Positions 34,198-43,597 of a DNA stretch of 64,000 bases are shown piece after piece. Within the stretch, counting starts at the first letter, position 1. Each line of letters starts with the position of its first letter. Where the stretch lies: positions 868,001-932,000 of the forward strand of contig NZ_CP148752.1 in the NCBI RefSeq assembly GCF_040448305.1, given 5' to 3'. Under the pieces are notes generated by a model. The model did no database searches, had not been told where the DNA came from, and worked only from the letters and a program-made list of their open reading frames with translations. This stretch comes from Pseudomonas fluorescens (GTDB lineage Bacteria > Pseudomonadota > Gammaproteobacteria > Pseudomonadales > Pseudomonadaceae). The position numbers were made by a program, and so were the translations under genes.

Positions 34198-34485
34198 TTA
34201 GTCGATGACTTTCGGAACCAGGTACAGGCCGTTTTCGACCGCTGGTGCGATGGACTGGTAGGCCTCGCGGTGATTGGTCTCGGTCACGACGTCTGCGCGC
34301 AGGCGCTGGCTGGCTTCCAGTGGGTGGGCCAGCGGTTCGATACCGTCGGTATTGACCGCTTGCATTTCGTCGACCAGCCCGAGAATGCTGTTGAGGGCCG
34401 AAGTGATGTGTGGAAGATCGGCATCATTGAGGCCTAGGCAGGCCAGATGAGCGATTTTTTCCACGTCGGAGCGTTCAAGCGCCAT
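34198..34485 (-). CDS. gatC: Asp-tRNA(Asn)/Glu-tRNA(Gln) amidotransferase subunit C
   Basis: The 95-aa subunit stabilises GatA and links it with GatB. The sequence MALERSDVEKIAHLACLGL and the proline-containing end (DGIEPLAHPLE then NGLYLVPKVID) are typical. It is first in the operon, transcribed away from mreB. The 211-nt gap upstream, shared with mreB, holds the promoters of both operons but no clear hexamers I would commit to. Confidence 0.96.
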   Translation of the reverse strand: MALERSDVEKIAHLACLGLNDADLPHITSALNSILGLVDEMQAVNTDGIEPLAHPLEASQRLRADVVTETNHREAYQSIAPAVENGLYLVPKVID

Positions 34486-34696
34486 TGGGATTCTCCAGTG
34501 GAAAACAAAACGGACGGCGTCCGTGTGTTAGATTGTCGGAACACTACCGCACTTCTACGGTCATAAGGCCGCGATTGTGGGGCTTGGTGCACAGAAAAGC
34601 GGCCAATTTAACATATTGGCGCCTTGCCCAAAATCCCTGTCGTTGTTAGAGTTTGCCGCACTTTTTTACCCACGCGTTGCCTAGGGTCCCTTTCCC

Positions 34697-35734
34697 ATGT
34701 TCAAGAAACTGCGTGGCATGTTTTCCAGCGATCTCTCCATTGACCTGGGCACTGCCAACACCCTTATTTACGTGCGCGAGCGCGGTATTGTCCTGAATGA
34801 GCCATCGGTTGTGGCCATTCGGACACACGGTAACCAGAAAAGTGTCGTTGCTGTCGGCACCGAAGCCAAGCGCATGCTGGGCCGTACGCCGGGCAACATT
34901 GCTGCCATTCGTCCGATGAAGGACGGTGTGATCGCCGACTTCAGCGTTTGCGAAAAAATGCTGCAGTATTTTATCAACAAGGTTCACGAAAACAGCTTCC
35001 TGCAGCCTAGCCCTCGCGTGTTGATCTGCGTTCCGTGCAAATCCACCCAGGTTGAGCGTCGTGCCATTCGTGAATCGGCACTCGGTGCCGGTGCCCGTGA
35101 AGTGTTCCTGATCGAAGAGCCAATGGCTGCTGCGATCGGTGCCGGCCTGCCGGTTGAAGAAGCTCGCGGTTCGATGGTCGTGGATATCGGTGGCGGTACC
35201 ACCGAAATCGCGCTGATCTCCCTGAACGGTGTGGTTTACGCCGAATCCGTGCGCGTTGGCGGCGACCGCTTCGACGAAGCGATCATCACTTACGTGCGTC
35301 GCAACTACGGCAGCCTGATCGGTGAGTCCACCGCCGAGCGCATCAAACAGGAAATCGGCACTGCCTACCCGGGCGGCGAAGTTCGCGAAGTCGACGTTCG
35401 CGGTCGCAACCTGGCCGAAGGCGTTCCACGCGCATTCACCCTGAACTCCAACGAAGTGCTGGAAGCTCTGCAAGAGTCCCTGGCTACCATCGTTCAGGCC
35501 GTGAAAAGCGCCCTGGAGCAATCGCCGCCGGAACTGGCTTCCGACATCGCCGAGCGCGGTCTGGTACTGACCGGTGGTGGCGCCTTGCTGCGTGACTTGG
35601 ACAAATTGCTGGCCCAGGAAACCGGTCTGCCGGTGATCGTTGCCGAAGACCCGCTGACCTGCGTTGCTCGCGGCGGTGGCCGTGCATTGGAAATGATGGA
35701 TAAACACACCATGGACCTGCTTTCCAGCGAATAA
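34697..35734 (+). CDS. mreB: Rod shape-determining protein MreB
   Basis: The 345-aa actin homologue forms membrane-associated filaments that guide lateral cell-wall synthesis. It has the N-terminal amphipathic start MFKKLRGMFSSDLSIDLGTANT (phosphate 1 loop), VCVPC-type phosphate region, VDIGGGTTEIALISL (phosphate 2) and TGGGALL adenosine motif. It leads mreBCD and is followed by a stem-loop that could lower mreCD expression relative to mreB. Identification is secure. Confidence 0.98.
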   Translation: MFKKLRGMFSSDLSIDLGTANTLIYVRERGIVLNEPSVVAIRTHGNQKSVVAVGTEAKRMLGRTPGNIAAIRPMKDGVIADFSVCEKMLQYFINKVHENSFLQPSPRVLICVPCKSTQVERRAIRESALGAGAREVFLIEEPMAAAIGAGLPVEEARGSMVVDIGGGTTEIALISLNGVVYAESVRVGGDRFDEAIITYVRRNYGSLIGESTAERIKQEIGTAYPGGEVREVDVRGRNLAEGVPRAFTLNSNEVLEALQESLATIVQAVKSALEQSPPELASDIAERGLVLTGGGALLRDLDKLLAQETGLPVIVAEDPLTCVARGGGRALEMMDKHTMDLLSSE

Positions 35735-35766
35735 GTCGCCGGATTGCCTCTATGCTGTTGAGCGCG

Positions 35767-35792
35767 CAGGCGGCACTTTGCAGTGCTGCCTG
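35767..35792 (+). promoter_or_regulatory. Stem-loop between mreB and mreC
   Basis: An 11-bp stem with one G-T pair (35767-35777 with 35782-35792) closes a TTGC loop. The following bases are only moderately T-rich, so it looks like a partial terminator or mRNA-stabilising hairpin between mreB and mreC. Confidence 0.5.
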
Positions 35793-35877
35793 TTCGCGTT
35801 TATCTTCTGTCAGTCTGCATCCAGGCCGGATTGCTGCCGTATGAATAAACAGAACATTTGCTTGGGAGGAGCGGCTT

Positions 35878-37014
35878 ATTAAACCGCTTTTCACCAAGGG
35901 CCCTTCACTGGGCGTGCGCCTGTTGGTGCTGGTCGTGCTATCGGTCGCGCTGATGGTGGTCGATGCCCGTTTCAGTCTGCTCAAGCCTGCACGCAGCCAG
36001 ATGTCGCTGGTGCTGATGGACGCTTACTGGATCACCGACCTGCCCGGACGACTGTGGGAAGGCGTTGCCAGTCAGTTTGGCAGCCGGACCGAACTCGTCG
36101 CCGAAAACGAAAAACTCAAGACCGAGAACCTGCTGTTGCAGGGGCGCATGCAGAAGCTTGCCGCCCTGACCGAGCAGAACGTTCGGCTGCGCGAATTGCT
36201 CAACTCTTCGGCACTGGTCAACGAGAAGGTCGAAGTGGCCGAGTTGATCGGTATGGACCCCAACCCTTTCACCCATCGCATCATCATCAATAAAGGTGAG
36301 CGCGACGGCGTGGTCCTCGGTCAGCCGGTACTCGATGCCCGTGGCCTGATGGGCCAGGTGGTCGAGTTGATGCCCTACACCTCCCGTGTCTTGCTGCTGA
36401 CCGATACCACCCACAGCATTCCGGTGCAGGTGAACCGTAACGGTTTGCGGGCGATCGCCAGTGGCACCGGCAACCCGGAGCGTCTCGAGTTGCGGCATGT
36501 GGCCGATACCGCCGATATCAAGGAAGGCGACTTGCTGGTCAGCTCCGGTCTCGGTCAGCGTTTCCCGGCCGGTTACCCGGTGGCGACGGTCAAGGAAGTG
36601 ATTCACGATTCCGGCCAGCCGTTTGCCATTGTCCGCGCCATTCCGACCGCCGCCTTGAACCGTAGCCGTTACCTGCTGCTGGTGTTCAGCGACAACCGGA
36701 CTGCCGAAGAGCGCGCCAACGACGCCGCACAGGCTCAGGAAAGCCTGGATGCACAGGGTGGTGGGCCGACCATTCCGGCGACGGTTCCGAAACTGGTCAG
36801 CCCCGCGGTCCCCGCTGCACCGGCCGCCGCACCGGTGATTCCTGCCACGGCGGCGCCTGCGGCCACCGCACCAGCCAAACCAGCCACCACGCCAGCCAAG
36901 CCCGCGGCCTCGCATCCTGCGGCGGCTAAACCGCCGGCGGCGCAACCCGCTGCCGCGAAGCCTGCCGCCAAACCGCCAGTCTCCGCGCCGGCCACTCCAG
37001 TGGGGAGAGAATAA
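35878..37014 (+). CDS. mreC: Rod shape-determining protein MreC (probable AUU start)
   Basis: MreC links MreB to the periplasmic wall-synthesis machinery. The frame has a single N-terminal membrane helix (RLLVLVVLSVALMVV), a coiled coil (ELVAENEKLKTENLLLQ region, residues 70-105) and the beta-sandwich MreC domain to about residue 285. A long Pro/Ala-rich tail ends the protein. No ATG, GTG or TTG gives the basic cytoplasmic N-terminus. A strong GGGAGGA lies 7 nt before ATT at 35878, so I place the start there (378 aa). A GTG at 35914 would give 366 aa but starts at the helix and lacks a well-spaced site. The stop overlaps mreD by one base. Confidence 0.9.
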   Translation: MKPLFTKGPSLGVRLLVLVVLSVALMVVDARFSLLKPARSQMSLVLMDAYWITDLPGRLWEGVASQFGSRTELVAENEKLKTENLLLQGRMQKLAALTEQNVRLRELLNSSALVNEKVEVAELIGMDPNPFTHRIIINKGERDGVVLGQPVLDARGLMGQVVELMPYTSRVLLLTDTTHSIPVQVNRNGLRAIASGTGNPERLELRHVADTADIKEGDLLVSSGLGQRFPAGYPVATVKEVIHDSGQPFAIVRAIPTAALNRSRYLLLVFSDNRTAEERANDAAQAQESLDAQGGGPTIPATVPKLVSPAVPAAPAAAPVIPATAAPAATAPAKPATTPAKPAASHPAAAKPPAAQPAAAKPAAKPPVSAPATPVGRE

Positions 37015-37505
37015 TGGGCGGTGTAAAAGCATCCCGAAACGGCTGGATAGTCTGGCTGACGTTTGCCGTCGGCCTGCTGTTGAGCGTTTCGCCTCTGCCG
37101 CAGTTCATGGAAATCCTGCGCCCGTTGTGGCTGGCCTTGTTGCTGGCATTCTGGGCGTTGAACCTGCCGCAGACCGTCGGGATGGTGACGGCGTTTTGCC
37201 TGGGGCTGGCTGAAGACGTGCTCTACGGTACCTTGCTGGGTCAGAATGCCTTGATCCTGACGCTCATCACCTATCTGGTGCTGGCGCTGCAGCAACGCCT
37301 GCGGATGTTCCCGATGTGGCAGCAGAGCCTGGTGATCCTGGTGATCTTTGGCCTCGCCCAGCTTGTACAACTGTGGCTCAGTGCCTTGACCGGCAATCGT
37401 CAGCCGACGCTGGCGCTGGTGCTGCCGGCACTGGTCAGTGCGCTGCTCTGGCCCTGGATCAGTTTCGGTTTGCGCGGACTGCGTCGACGCTACAAAATCA
37501 ATTAA
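37014..37505 (+). CDS. mreD: Rod shape-determining protein MreD
   Basis: The 163-aa inner-membrane protein has five to six hydrophobic helices and the family signature region FWALNLPQTVGMVTAFCLGLAEDVL near residues 43-67. It shares one base with the mreC stop (TAATG), so the two are translationally coupled. It completes the mreBCD elongation complex genes. Length is normal. Confidence 0.94.
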   Translation: MGGVKASRNGWIVWLTFAVGLLLSVSPLPQFMEILRPLWLALLLAFWALNLPQTVGMVTAFCLGLAEDVLYGTLLGQNALILTLITYLVLALQQRLRMFPMWQQSLVILVIFGLAQLVQLWLSALTGNRQPTLALVLPALVSALLWPWISFGLRGLRRRYKIN

Positions 37506-37537
37506 TTCGCTCAGGCATTGGACAGGGAGAGGTCTTG

Positions 37538-38134
37538 ATGAAACGGTTGTACCTCGCCTCTGGTTCGCCGCGTCGACGTGAACTGCTCACGCAGATCGGC
37601 GTTCCGTTCTGCGCCGTCAGTGCGGACATCGATGAAACCCCTATAGCTCAAGAATCCCCATCGGCCTACGTCGAGCGCCTGGCGCGCGGCAAGGCCGAGG
37701 CCGGGCGCGGCGGCGTCGTGTCTGACGAACCGTTCTGCGTGCTCGGCGCCGATACCGCCGTGGTGCTCGATGGAAAAATTCTCGGCAAACCGGTTGATCA
37801 AGCGGATGCGTGCGCCATGCTGATGATGTTGTCAGGGTGTGAACATGAGGTCCTGACCGCGATTGCCGTGCTCGATGGCGAACGTTGCGAGTCCCGGGTT
37901 GTCACCAGTCGCGTGCGTTTTCGGGATATCAGTCGTGAAGAAGCCGTGGCCTACTGGGCCAGCGGTGAACCACAGGACAAGGCGGGCGGTTATGGCATTC
38001 AAGGACTGGGTGCGGTGTTTGTCGCCGGGCTCAATGGAAGTTATTCAGCGGTGGTCGGACTACCGCTTTGCGAAACCGCGGAACTGCTCGGCCATTTCGG
38101 CATACCCTGTTGGCAACCCCGGAACGCGCTTTAA
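37538..38134 (+). CDS. maf: Maf-family nucleoside triphosphate pyrophosphatase (YhdE-like)
   Basis: The 198-aa cytosolic enzyme hydrolyses non-canonical or surplus dTTP/UTP-type nucleotides to monophosphates. It has the Maf opening LYLASGSPRRRELL, the metal-binding ADTAV with Asp near residue 72 and the KAGGYGIQG motif near residue 150. The start was fixed at the ATG after AGGGAGAGG. The position after mreD is the usual one in gamma-proteobacteria. Confidence 0.94.
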   Translation: MKRLYLASGSPRRRELLTQIGVPFCAVSADIDETPIAQESPSAYVERLARGKAEAGRGGVVSDEPFCVLGADTAVVLDGKILGKPVDQADACAMLMMLSGCEHEVLTAIAVLDGERCESRVVTSRVRFRDISREEAVAYWASGEPQDKAGGYGIQGLGAVFVAGLNGSYSAVVGLPLCETAELLGHFGIPCWQPRNAL

Positions 38135-38191
38135 GCGTCTTCCTGAACAGATGCGGCCATTATCGTGAACATGCCTGAACGAGACCCTGCC

Positions 38192-39649
38192 ATGAGTGAA
38201 GAGATCCTGATCAACATCACGCCGATGGAGTCGCGCGTGGCGGTGGTCGAAAACGGTGTCCTGCAAGAGGTCCATGTCGAGCGTACGCAAAAGCGCGGGA
38301 TCGTCGGCAACATCTATAAAGGCAAAGTCGTGCGGGTATTGCCGGGAATGCAGGCGGCATTCGTCGATATCGGCCTGGACCGTGCCGCGTTCATTCATGC
38401 ATCGGAAATTTCCCTGCGCGAAGGCCCGGCGGTCGAGAGCATCAGTGCGCTGGTGCACGAAGGCCAGAGCCTGGTGGTGCAAGTGACCAAGGACCCGATC
38501 GGTTCGAAGGGCGCACGCCTGACCACCCAGTTGTCGATCCCTTCGCGTTACCTGGTGTACATGCCGCGCACCGCTCACGTCGGCATTTCCCTGAAAATCG
38601 AAGACGAAGCTGAGCGCGAACGCCTCAAGCAAGTGGTCACCGATTGCGTGGCCAAGGAAGGGATCAAGGAAGCCGGCGGTTTCATCCTGCGCACGGCAGC
38701 CGAAGGTGCTGGCGCCGATGAAATCCTCATGGACATCCGCTACCTGCGAAGGCTCTGGGATCAGATCAGCGCCCAGATCAAAACCATCAGCGCGCCCAGT
38801 GTGATCTACGAAGACCTCGGTTTGGCGCTGCGCACCCTGCGTGACCTGGTAAGCCCGAAAATCGAGAAAATCCGCATCGACTCCCGGGAAACCTTCCAGA
38901 AGACCACGCAATTCGTCGCCGAATTGATGCCCGAGATTGCCGACCGCCTGGAGCATTACCCGGGCGAGCGACCGATTTTCGACCTGTATGGCGTCGAGGA
39001 CGAAATCCAGAAGGCTCTCGAGCGCAAGGTCCCGCTCAAGTCTGGCGGTTATCTGGTGGTCGACCCGGCGGAAGCCATGAGCACCATCGACGTCAACACC
39101 GGAGCGTTCGTCGGCCATCGTAATCTCGAAGAAACCATCTTCAAGACCAACCTCGAGGCCGCGACGGCCATCGCCCGCCAATTGCGCCTGCGCAACCTCG
39201 GCGGAATCATCATCATCGACTTCATCGACATGGAAGATGAAGAACACCAGCGCCAGGTGTTGCGCACGCTCGAAAAGCAACTGGAGCGCGATCACGCCAA
39301 GACCAACATCATCGGTATCACCGAGTTGGGCCTGGTGCAGATGACCCGCAAGCGCACCCGCGAAAGCCTTGAACAAGTGTTGTGCGAGCCATGCAACGCC
39401 TGTCAGGGGCGCGGCAAGCTCAAGACCCCGGAAACCGTTTGCTACGAAATCTTCCGCGAAATCCTGCGTGAGGCTCGCGCCTATCAGGCGGAAGGCTATC
39501 GTGTATTGGCGAACCAGAAAGTTGTCGACCGTCTGCTGGACGAAGAGTCGGGCAACGTTGCCGAACTGGAAGGGTTTATCGGGCGCACTATCCGGTTCCA
39601 GGTAGAAACCATGTATTCCCAGGAACAATACGACGTGGTGTTGCTCTGA
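38192..39649 (+). CDS. rng: Ribonuclease G
   Basis: The 485-aa endoribonuclease trims the 5' end of 16S rRNA and degrades some mRNAs. An S1 domain (residues 35-125, KGKVVRVLPGMQAAFVDIG) is followed by the RNase E/G catalytic domain with acidic motif VDPAEAMSTIDVNTG and IIIDFIDMEDEEH. The zinc-link cysteines CEPCNAC lie near residue 405. It lacks the long C-terminal scaffold of RNase E. The ATG giving MSEEILINITPMESR was chosen on family grounds; an upstream GTG would add nine residues. Confidence 0.96.
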   Translation: MSEEILINITPMESRVAVVENGVLQEVHVERTQKRGIVGNIYKGKVVRVLPGMQAAFVDIGLDRAAFIHASEISLREGPAVESISALVHEGQSLVVQVTKDPIGSKGARLTTQLSIPSRYLVYMPRTAHVGISLKIEDEAERERLKQVVTDCVAKEGIKEAGGFILRTAAEGAGADEILMDIRYLRRLWDQISAQIKTISAPSVIYEDLGLALRTLRDLVSPKIEKIRIDSRETFQKTTQFVAELMPEIADRLEHYPGERPIFDLYGVEDEIQKALERKVPLKSGGYLVVDPAEAMSTIDVNTGAFVGHRNLEETIFKTNLEAATAIARQLRLRNLGGIIIIDFIDMEDEEHQRQVLRTLEKQLERDHAKTNIIGITELGLVQMTRKRTRESLEQVLCEPCNACQGRGKLKTPETVCYEIFREILREARAYQAEGYRVLANQKVVDRLLDEESGNVAELEGFIGRTIRFQVETMYSQEQYDVVLL

Positions 39650-39724
39650 GTCGCTGCGTTTTAACTTTTCCTGAACGGCTGGCCTCAGCTTTTTGCAAAA
39701 CTTTTGCCATGGGGGCCACCTGAC

Positions 39725-42700
39725 ATGGACCGTCTTACACGCATTTTGGCCGCACTGACCCGCTGGGGTCTGGGCCTGTGCGCGTTGGTTTTGGTGTTGA
39801 TGGCGCTCTACGTCAGCCTGGGCCGGGAGCTGACGCCGTTAGTCGCCGAGTACCGTGCCGACATCGAAACCAAAGCCAGCGATGCCTTGGGCATGCCGTT
39901 GCAGATCGGCGAGCTGGAAGGCAACTGGAGTGGTTTCGCGCCGATATTGATGGCCCGCGATGTGACCGTCGGCGAGGGTGCCAACGCCTTGCATCTGGAT
40001 CAGGTGCGTGCGGTGCCGGACCTTTGGGGCAGTCTTCTGGCGCGACAGGTACGCATTGCTCATCTGGAACTCAGCGGCCTGAAGATCAACCTCAAGCAAG
40101 GTGAGGACGGTCAGTGGGCGCTGGAAGGTTTGCCGGTGCGCCAGGACCAGCCCACCGATCCGGAGCAACTGCTCAATCGGATGCAGATGCTTCAGCAACT
40201 GTCGGTGCTCGACAGCCAAGTGACCTTGCAGCCGTTTGGCGAGTCGCCGCTGACCCTGACTTATGTCGGCCTTAATCTGAAAACCGGGGTGTCGCGGCAG
40301 CGGCTCGACGCACGGCTGACCCTGCCTGACGGGCAGCCGGTGGCCATGAGTCTGCGTACCCGCATTCGTGCCAGCCAATGGCAGGACGGTGAAGCCGAGG
40401 TCTACCTGAGCCTGCCGCAAAGCGACTGGTCGAAATGGTTGCCTGAACGTCTGACCCAACAGTGGAATTTTTCCGAGATCAAGGCCGGTGGCGAGCTGTG
40501 GGTGACTTGGGGCAAAGGCACCTTGCAAAGTGCTGCGGTGCGCTTGAACGCGCCACAACTCAAGGGTGCCTACGCCGAGCGCAAGCCGATCCAGATCAAT
40601 AACCTGGCGCTCAATGGATACTTCCAGCGCAATGCCGAAGGCGCGTCAGTGACTCTCGATTCCCTGGCGATGAACCTCGGCGAGACCCGCTGGGAAACGC
40701 ATTTGCAGCTCAAGCAAAGCGCGGCCACCGACAAGACCGAAGAACTGTGGCATCTGCAAGCCGACCGCGTCGACCTGACCCCGCTCACGCCGCTGCTCAA
40801 TGCCCTTGCGCCGTTGCCAGAAGGTTTTGCCACGGTCGTCGAGCGGCTCAAAGTCACGGGTGGCCTGCGTAACGTGCTGGTCGACTTCCGCCCGAATGCC
40901 ACCGACGACAGCAAGTTCGGCTTTGCCGCCAACCTCGACCAGGTAGGCTTCGATGCCTATCACGGTGCGCCGGCGGCGCGAAACGTCAGCGGTAGTATCA
41001 GTGGTGACCTGGGGCACGGCGAACTGCGCATGGACAGCAAGGATTTCATGCTGCACCTGGACCCGATTTTCGCCAAGCCATGGCAGTACATTCAGGCCAA
41101 TGCACGGCTGACCTGGAAGCTCGATAAAGAAAGTTTCACCCTGATCGCGCCGTACCTGAAAGTGCTGGGCGAGGAAGGCAAGATCGCCGGCGACTTCCTG
41201 ATTCGCCTGCATTTCGATCCCACCCAGGAAGACTACATGGACCTGCGGGTCGGCCTGGTGGACGGTGACGGTCGCTACACCGCCAAGTACTTGCCGACGG
41301 TCCTCAGCCCGGCGCTGGATGAATGGCTGCGCACGGCGATTCTCAAGGGCGCGGTGGACCAAGGGTTCTTCCAGTATCAAGGGTCGCTCAGTCACGGTGC
41401 CGCGGATGTGGATCGCAGCATCAGCCTGTACTTCAAGGTTCACGATGCCGAACTGGCCTTCCAGCCGGGCTGGCCCCACGTCAGCAAGGTCAGCGGTGAT
41501 GTGTTTGTCGAAGACAGTGGTGTGCGGATTCTGGCCAGCAAGGGCCAGTTGCTCGACACGCAGGTCAGCGATATCTACGTCAACATTCCCCATGTACCGG
41601 CGGGGCAAAACGTTCATTTGTTCCTTGATGGCGGATTTGCCGGCGGTTTGGGCGATGGCCTGAAAATCCTCCAGGAAGCGCCGATAGGCACCGGGGCAAC
41701 CTTTGCCGGCTGGGAAGGCGAGGGAGACCTGCAAGGCAAGCTGAAGTTGGATATTCCGTTGGCAAAAGGCGAGGAGCCGAAGATTCTCGTCGACTTCAAG
41801 ACGGCCAAGGCACGCTTGAAACTGGCCGAACCTGTACTGGAACTGACCCAGCTCAAAGGTGATTTCCGTTTCGACAGCGCCAAAGGCCTGAGCGGGCACA
41901 ACATCAGCGCACGGGCGTTCGACAAGCCGGTCACCGCACAGATTTTTGCCGATGGCCGCCCGGGCAAACTCAATACCCGGGTGACTGCGTCGGGCCAGGT
42001 CGAGGTCAAGAAACTGACCGACTGGCTGAAGGTGACCCAGCCTCTGCCGGTGAGCGGTGTGATTCCGTATCAACTGCAACTGACCCTGGACGGCGCAGAC
42101 AGCCAATTGATGGTCAATTCCAACCTCAAGGGCGCGGCCGTCGATTTGCCTGCACCGTTCGGCATGACCGCCGATGCAGGGCGCGACACGACGTTCCGCA
42201 TGACCTTGCAGGGCGACGAGCGGCGCTATTGGGCCAACTACGGGGACCTGGCGAGTTTCACGTTTGTGGCCCCGGCCAGCAATTTCGCCGACGGTCGCGG
42301 AGACTTGTTCCTCGGTGGCGGCGAGGCCGTGTTGCCTGGCACCAAAGGCCTGCGGATAAGGGGCGTGCTGTCGGAGCTGGACGTTGGCCCGTGGAAGGAT
42401 CTGGTGGATAAATACGCCGGGCAAGACCCCGGCGGCAGCGCCAAGCAATTGCTCAGCGGCGCGGATTTCAAGGTGGGCAAGCTCAGTGGTATCGGTACCA
42501 CGCTCGATCAGGCGTCGATCCAGTTGGCGCGCAAGCCTTCCGCCTGGGCGCTGCAGCTCGACAGCCAGCAGATCAAGGGCAGTGCCAGCCTTCCCGATTC
42601 GAAGGCCACGCCAATCACGGTCAATCTGCAAGCCGTGCGCCTGCCTGCACCGGACCCGACCGTGCTGGCCGATGAAAACTCGCCGGATCCACTGGCGTCG

Positions 42701-43528
42701 GTGGACCCGACGAAAATCCCCGCGATGGACATCATCATCAATCAGCTATTCCAGGGCCAGGATCTCGTGGGGGGCTGGTCGCTGAAGATTCGTCCTACGC
42801 CCAAGGGCATCGTGTTCAACTCCCTGGACCTGGGCCTCAAGGGCATGCTGTTGGTGGGCAGCGGAGGTTGGGAAGGCGTGCCGGGTGCCAGCAACAGCTG
42901 GTACAAGGGCCGTATCAGCGGCAAGAACCTCGCCGATGTGCTCAAGGGCTGGGGGTTTGCGCCGAGCGTCACCAGCCAGGACTTTCATATGGATGTCGAT
43001 GGCCGCTGGCCCGGCTCGCCAGCCTGGGTGGCGACCAAACGCTTCTCCGGCTCGCTCGATGCAACGCTCAATCAGGGCCAGTTCGTCGAGGTCGAAGGCA
43101 GTGCCCAGGCGTTGCGGGTATTTGGTTTGCTCAACTTCAACTCCATCGGCCGGCGCTTGCGCCTGGACTTCTCCGACCTGTTCGGCAAAGGCCTGAGTTA
43201 TGACCGGGTCAAGGGGCTGCTGGTTGGGACCAATGGGGTGTATGTCACCCGTGAGCCGATTCGGCTGACCGGCCCGTCGAGCACCATCGAACTCGACGGC
43301 ACCCTGAACATGGTGGCCGATCAGATCGATGCGAAACTGCTGGTGACCTTGCCAGTGACCAATAACTTGCCGATCGCCGCACTGATCGTCGGTGCACCCG
43401 CGGTCGGCGGGGCGCTATTCCTGATCGATAAGCTGATCGGTGACCGCGTTTCCCGTTTCGCCAGTGTGAAGTACAGCGTCCAGGGGTCGTGGAAAGAACC
43501 GAAAATCACCTTCGACAAGGCTTTTTGA
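39725..43528 (+). CDS. yhdP: YhdP-family AsmA/TamB-like envelope protein
   Basis: This very large protein (1,267 aa) has one N-terminal membrane helix (LGLCALVLVLMALYV) and a long periplasmic beta-rich body with a DUF3971 region and a C-terminal AsmA-like part. Repeats of LKINLKQ-like strands fit the groove-shaped TamB/YhdP lipid-transfer family. In E. coli YhdP, with TamB and YdbH, carries phospholipids to the outer membrane. The start follows a GGGGG-rich site. It lies in the conserved rng-yhdP-amidase-tldD row. Confidence 0.92.
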   Translation: MDRLTRILAALTRWGLGLCALVLVLMALYVSLGRELTPLVAEYRADIETKASDALGMPLQIGELEGNWSGFAPILMARDVTVGEGANALHLDQVRAVPDLWGSLLARQVRIAHLELSGLKINLKQGEDGQWALEGLPVRQDQPTDPEQLLNRMQMLQQLSVLDSQVTLQPFGESPLTLTYVGLNLKTGVSRQRLDARLTLPDGQPVAMSLRTRIRASQWQDGEAEVYLSLPQSDWSKWLPERLTQQWNFSEIKAGGELWVTWGKGTLQSAAVRLNAPQLKGAYAERKPIQINNLALNGYFQRNAEGASVTLDSLAMNLGETRWETHLQLKQSAATDKTEELWHLQADRVDLTPLTPLLNALAPLPEGFATVVERLKVTGGLRNVLVDFRPNATDDSKFGFAANLDQVGFDAYHGAPAARNVSGSISGDLGHGELRMDSKDFMLHLDPIFAKPWQYIQANARLTWKLDKESFTLIAPYLKVLGEEGKIAGDFLIRLHFDPTQEDYMDLRVGLVDGDGRYTAKYLPTVLSPALDEWLRTAILKGAVDQGFFQYQGSLSHGAADVDRSISLYFKVHDAELAFQPGWPHVSKVSGDVFVEDSGVRILASKGQLLDTQVSDIYVNIPHVPAGQNVHLFLDGGFAGGLGDGLKILQEAPIGTGATFAGWEGEGDLQGKLKLDIPLAKGEEPKILVDFKTAKARLKLAEPVLELTQLKGDFRFDSAKGLSGHNISARAFDKPVTAQIFADGRPGKLNTRVTASGQVEVKKLTDWLKVTQPLPVSGVIPYQLQLTLDGADSQLMVNSNLKGAAVDLPAPFGMTADAGRDTTFRMTLQGDERRYWANYGDLASFTFVAPASNFADGRGDLFLGGGEAVLPGTKGLRIRGVLSELDVGPWKDLVDKYAGQDPGGSAKQLLSGADFKVGKLSGIGTTLDQASIQLARKPSAWALQLDSQQIKGSASLPDSKATPITVNLQAVRLPAPDPTVLADENSPDPLASVDPTKIPAMDIIINQLFQGQDLVGGWSLKIRPTPKGIVFNSLDLGLKGMLLVGSGGWEGVPGASNSWYKGRISGKNLADVLKGWGFAPSVTSQDFHMDVDGRWPGSPAWVATKRFSGSLDATLNQGQFVEVEGSAQALRVFGLLNFNSIGRRLRLDFSDLFGKGLSYDRVKGLLVGTNGVYVTREPIRLTGPSSTIELDGTLNMVADQIDAKLLVTLPVTNNLPIAALIVGAPAVGGALFLIDKLIGDRVSRFASVKYSVQGSWKEPKITFDKAF

Positions 43529-43597
43529 GATCCTTTTGAAAAGGCACTCGGCAAGCCTATGGAGTAGCATGGCCGCATACGATTCCAGGAGTGCGCC

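Noticed and set aside
40646..42631. A 661-codon minus-strand frame inside yhdP
   Set aside because: Antisense shadow of yhdP; no ribosome-binding site or family features.
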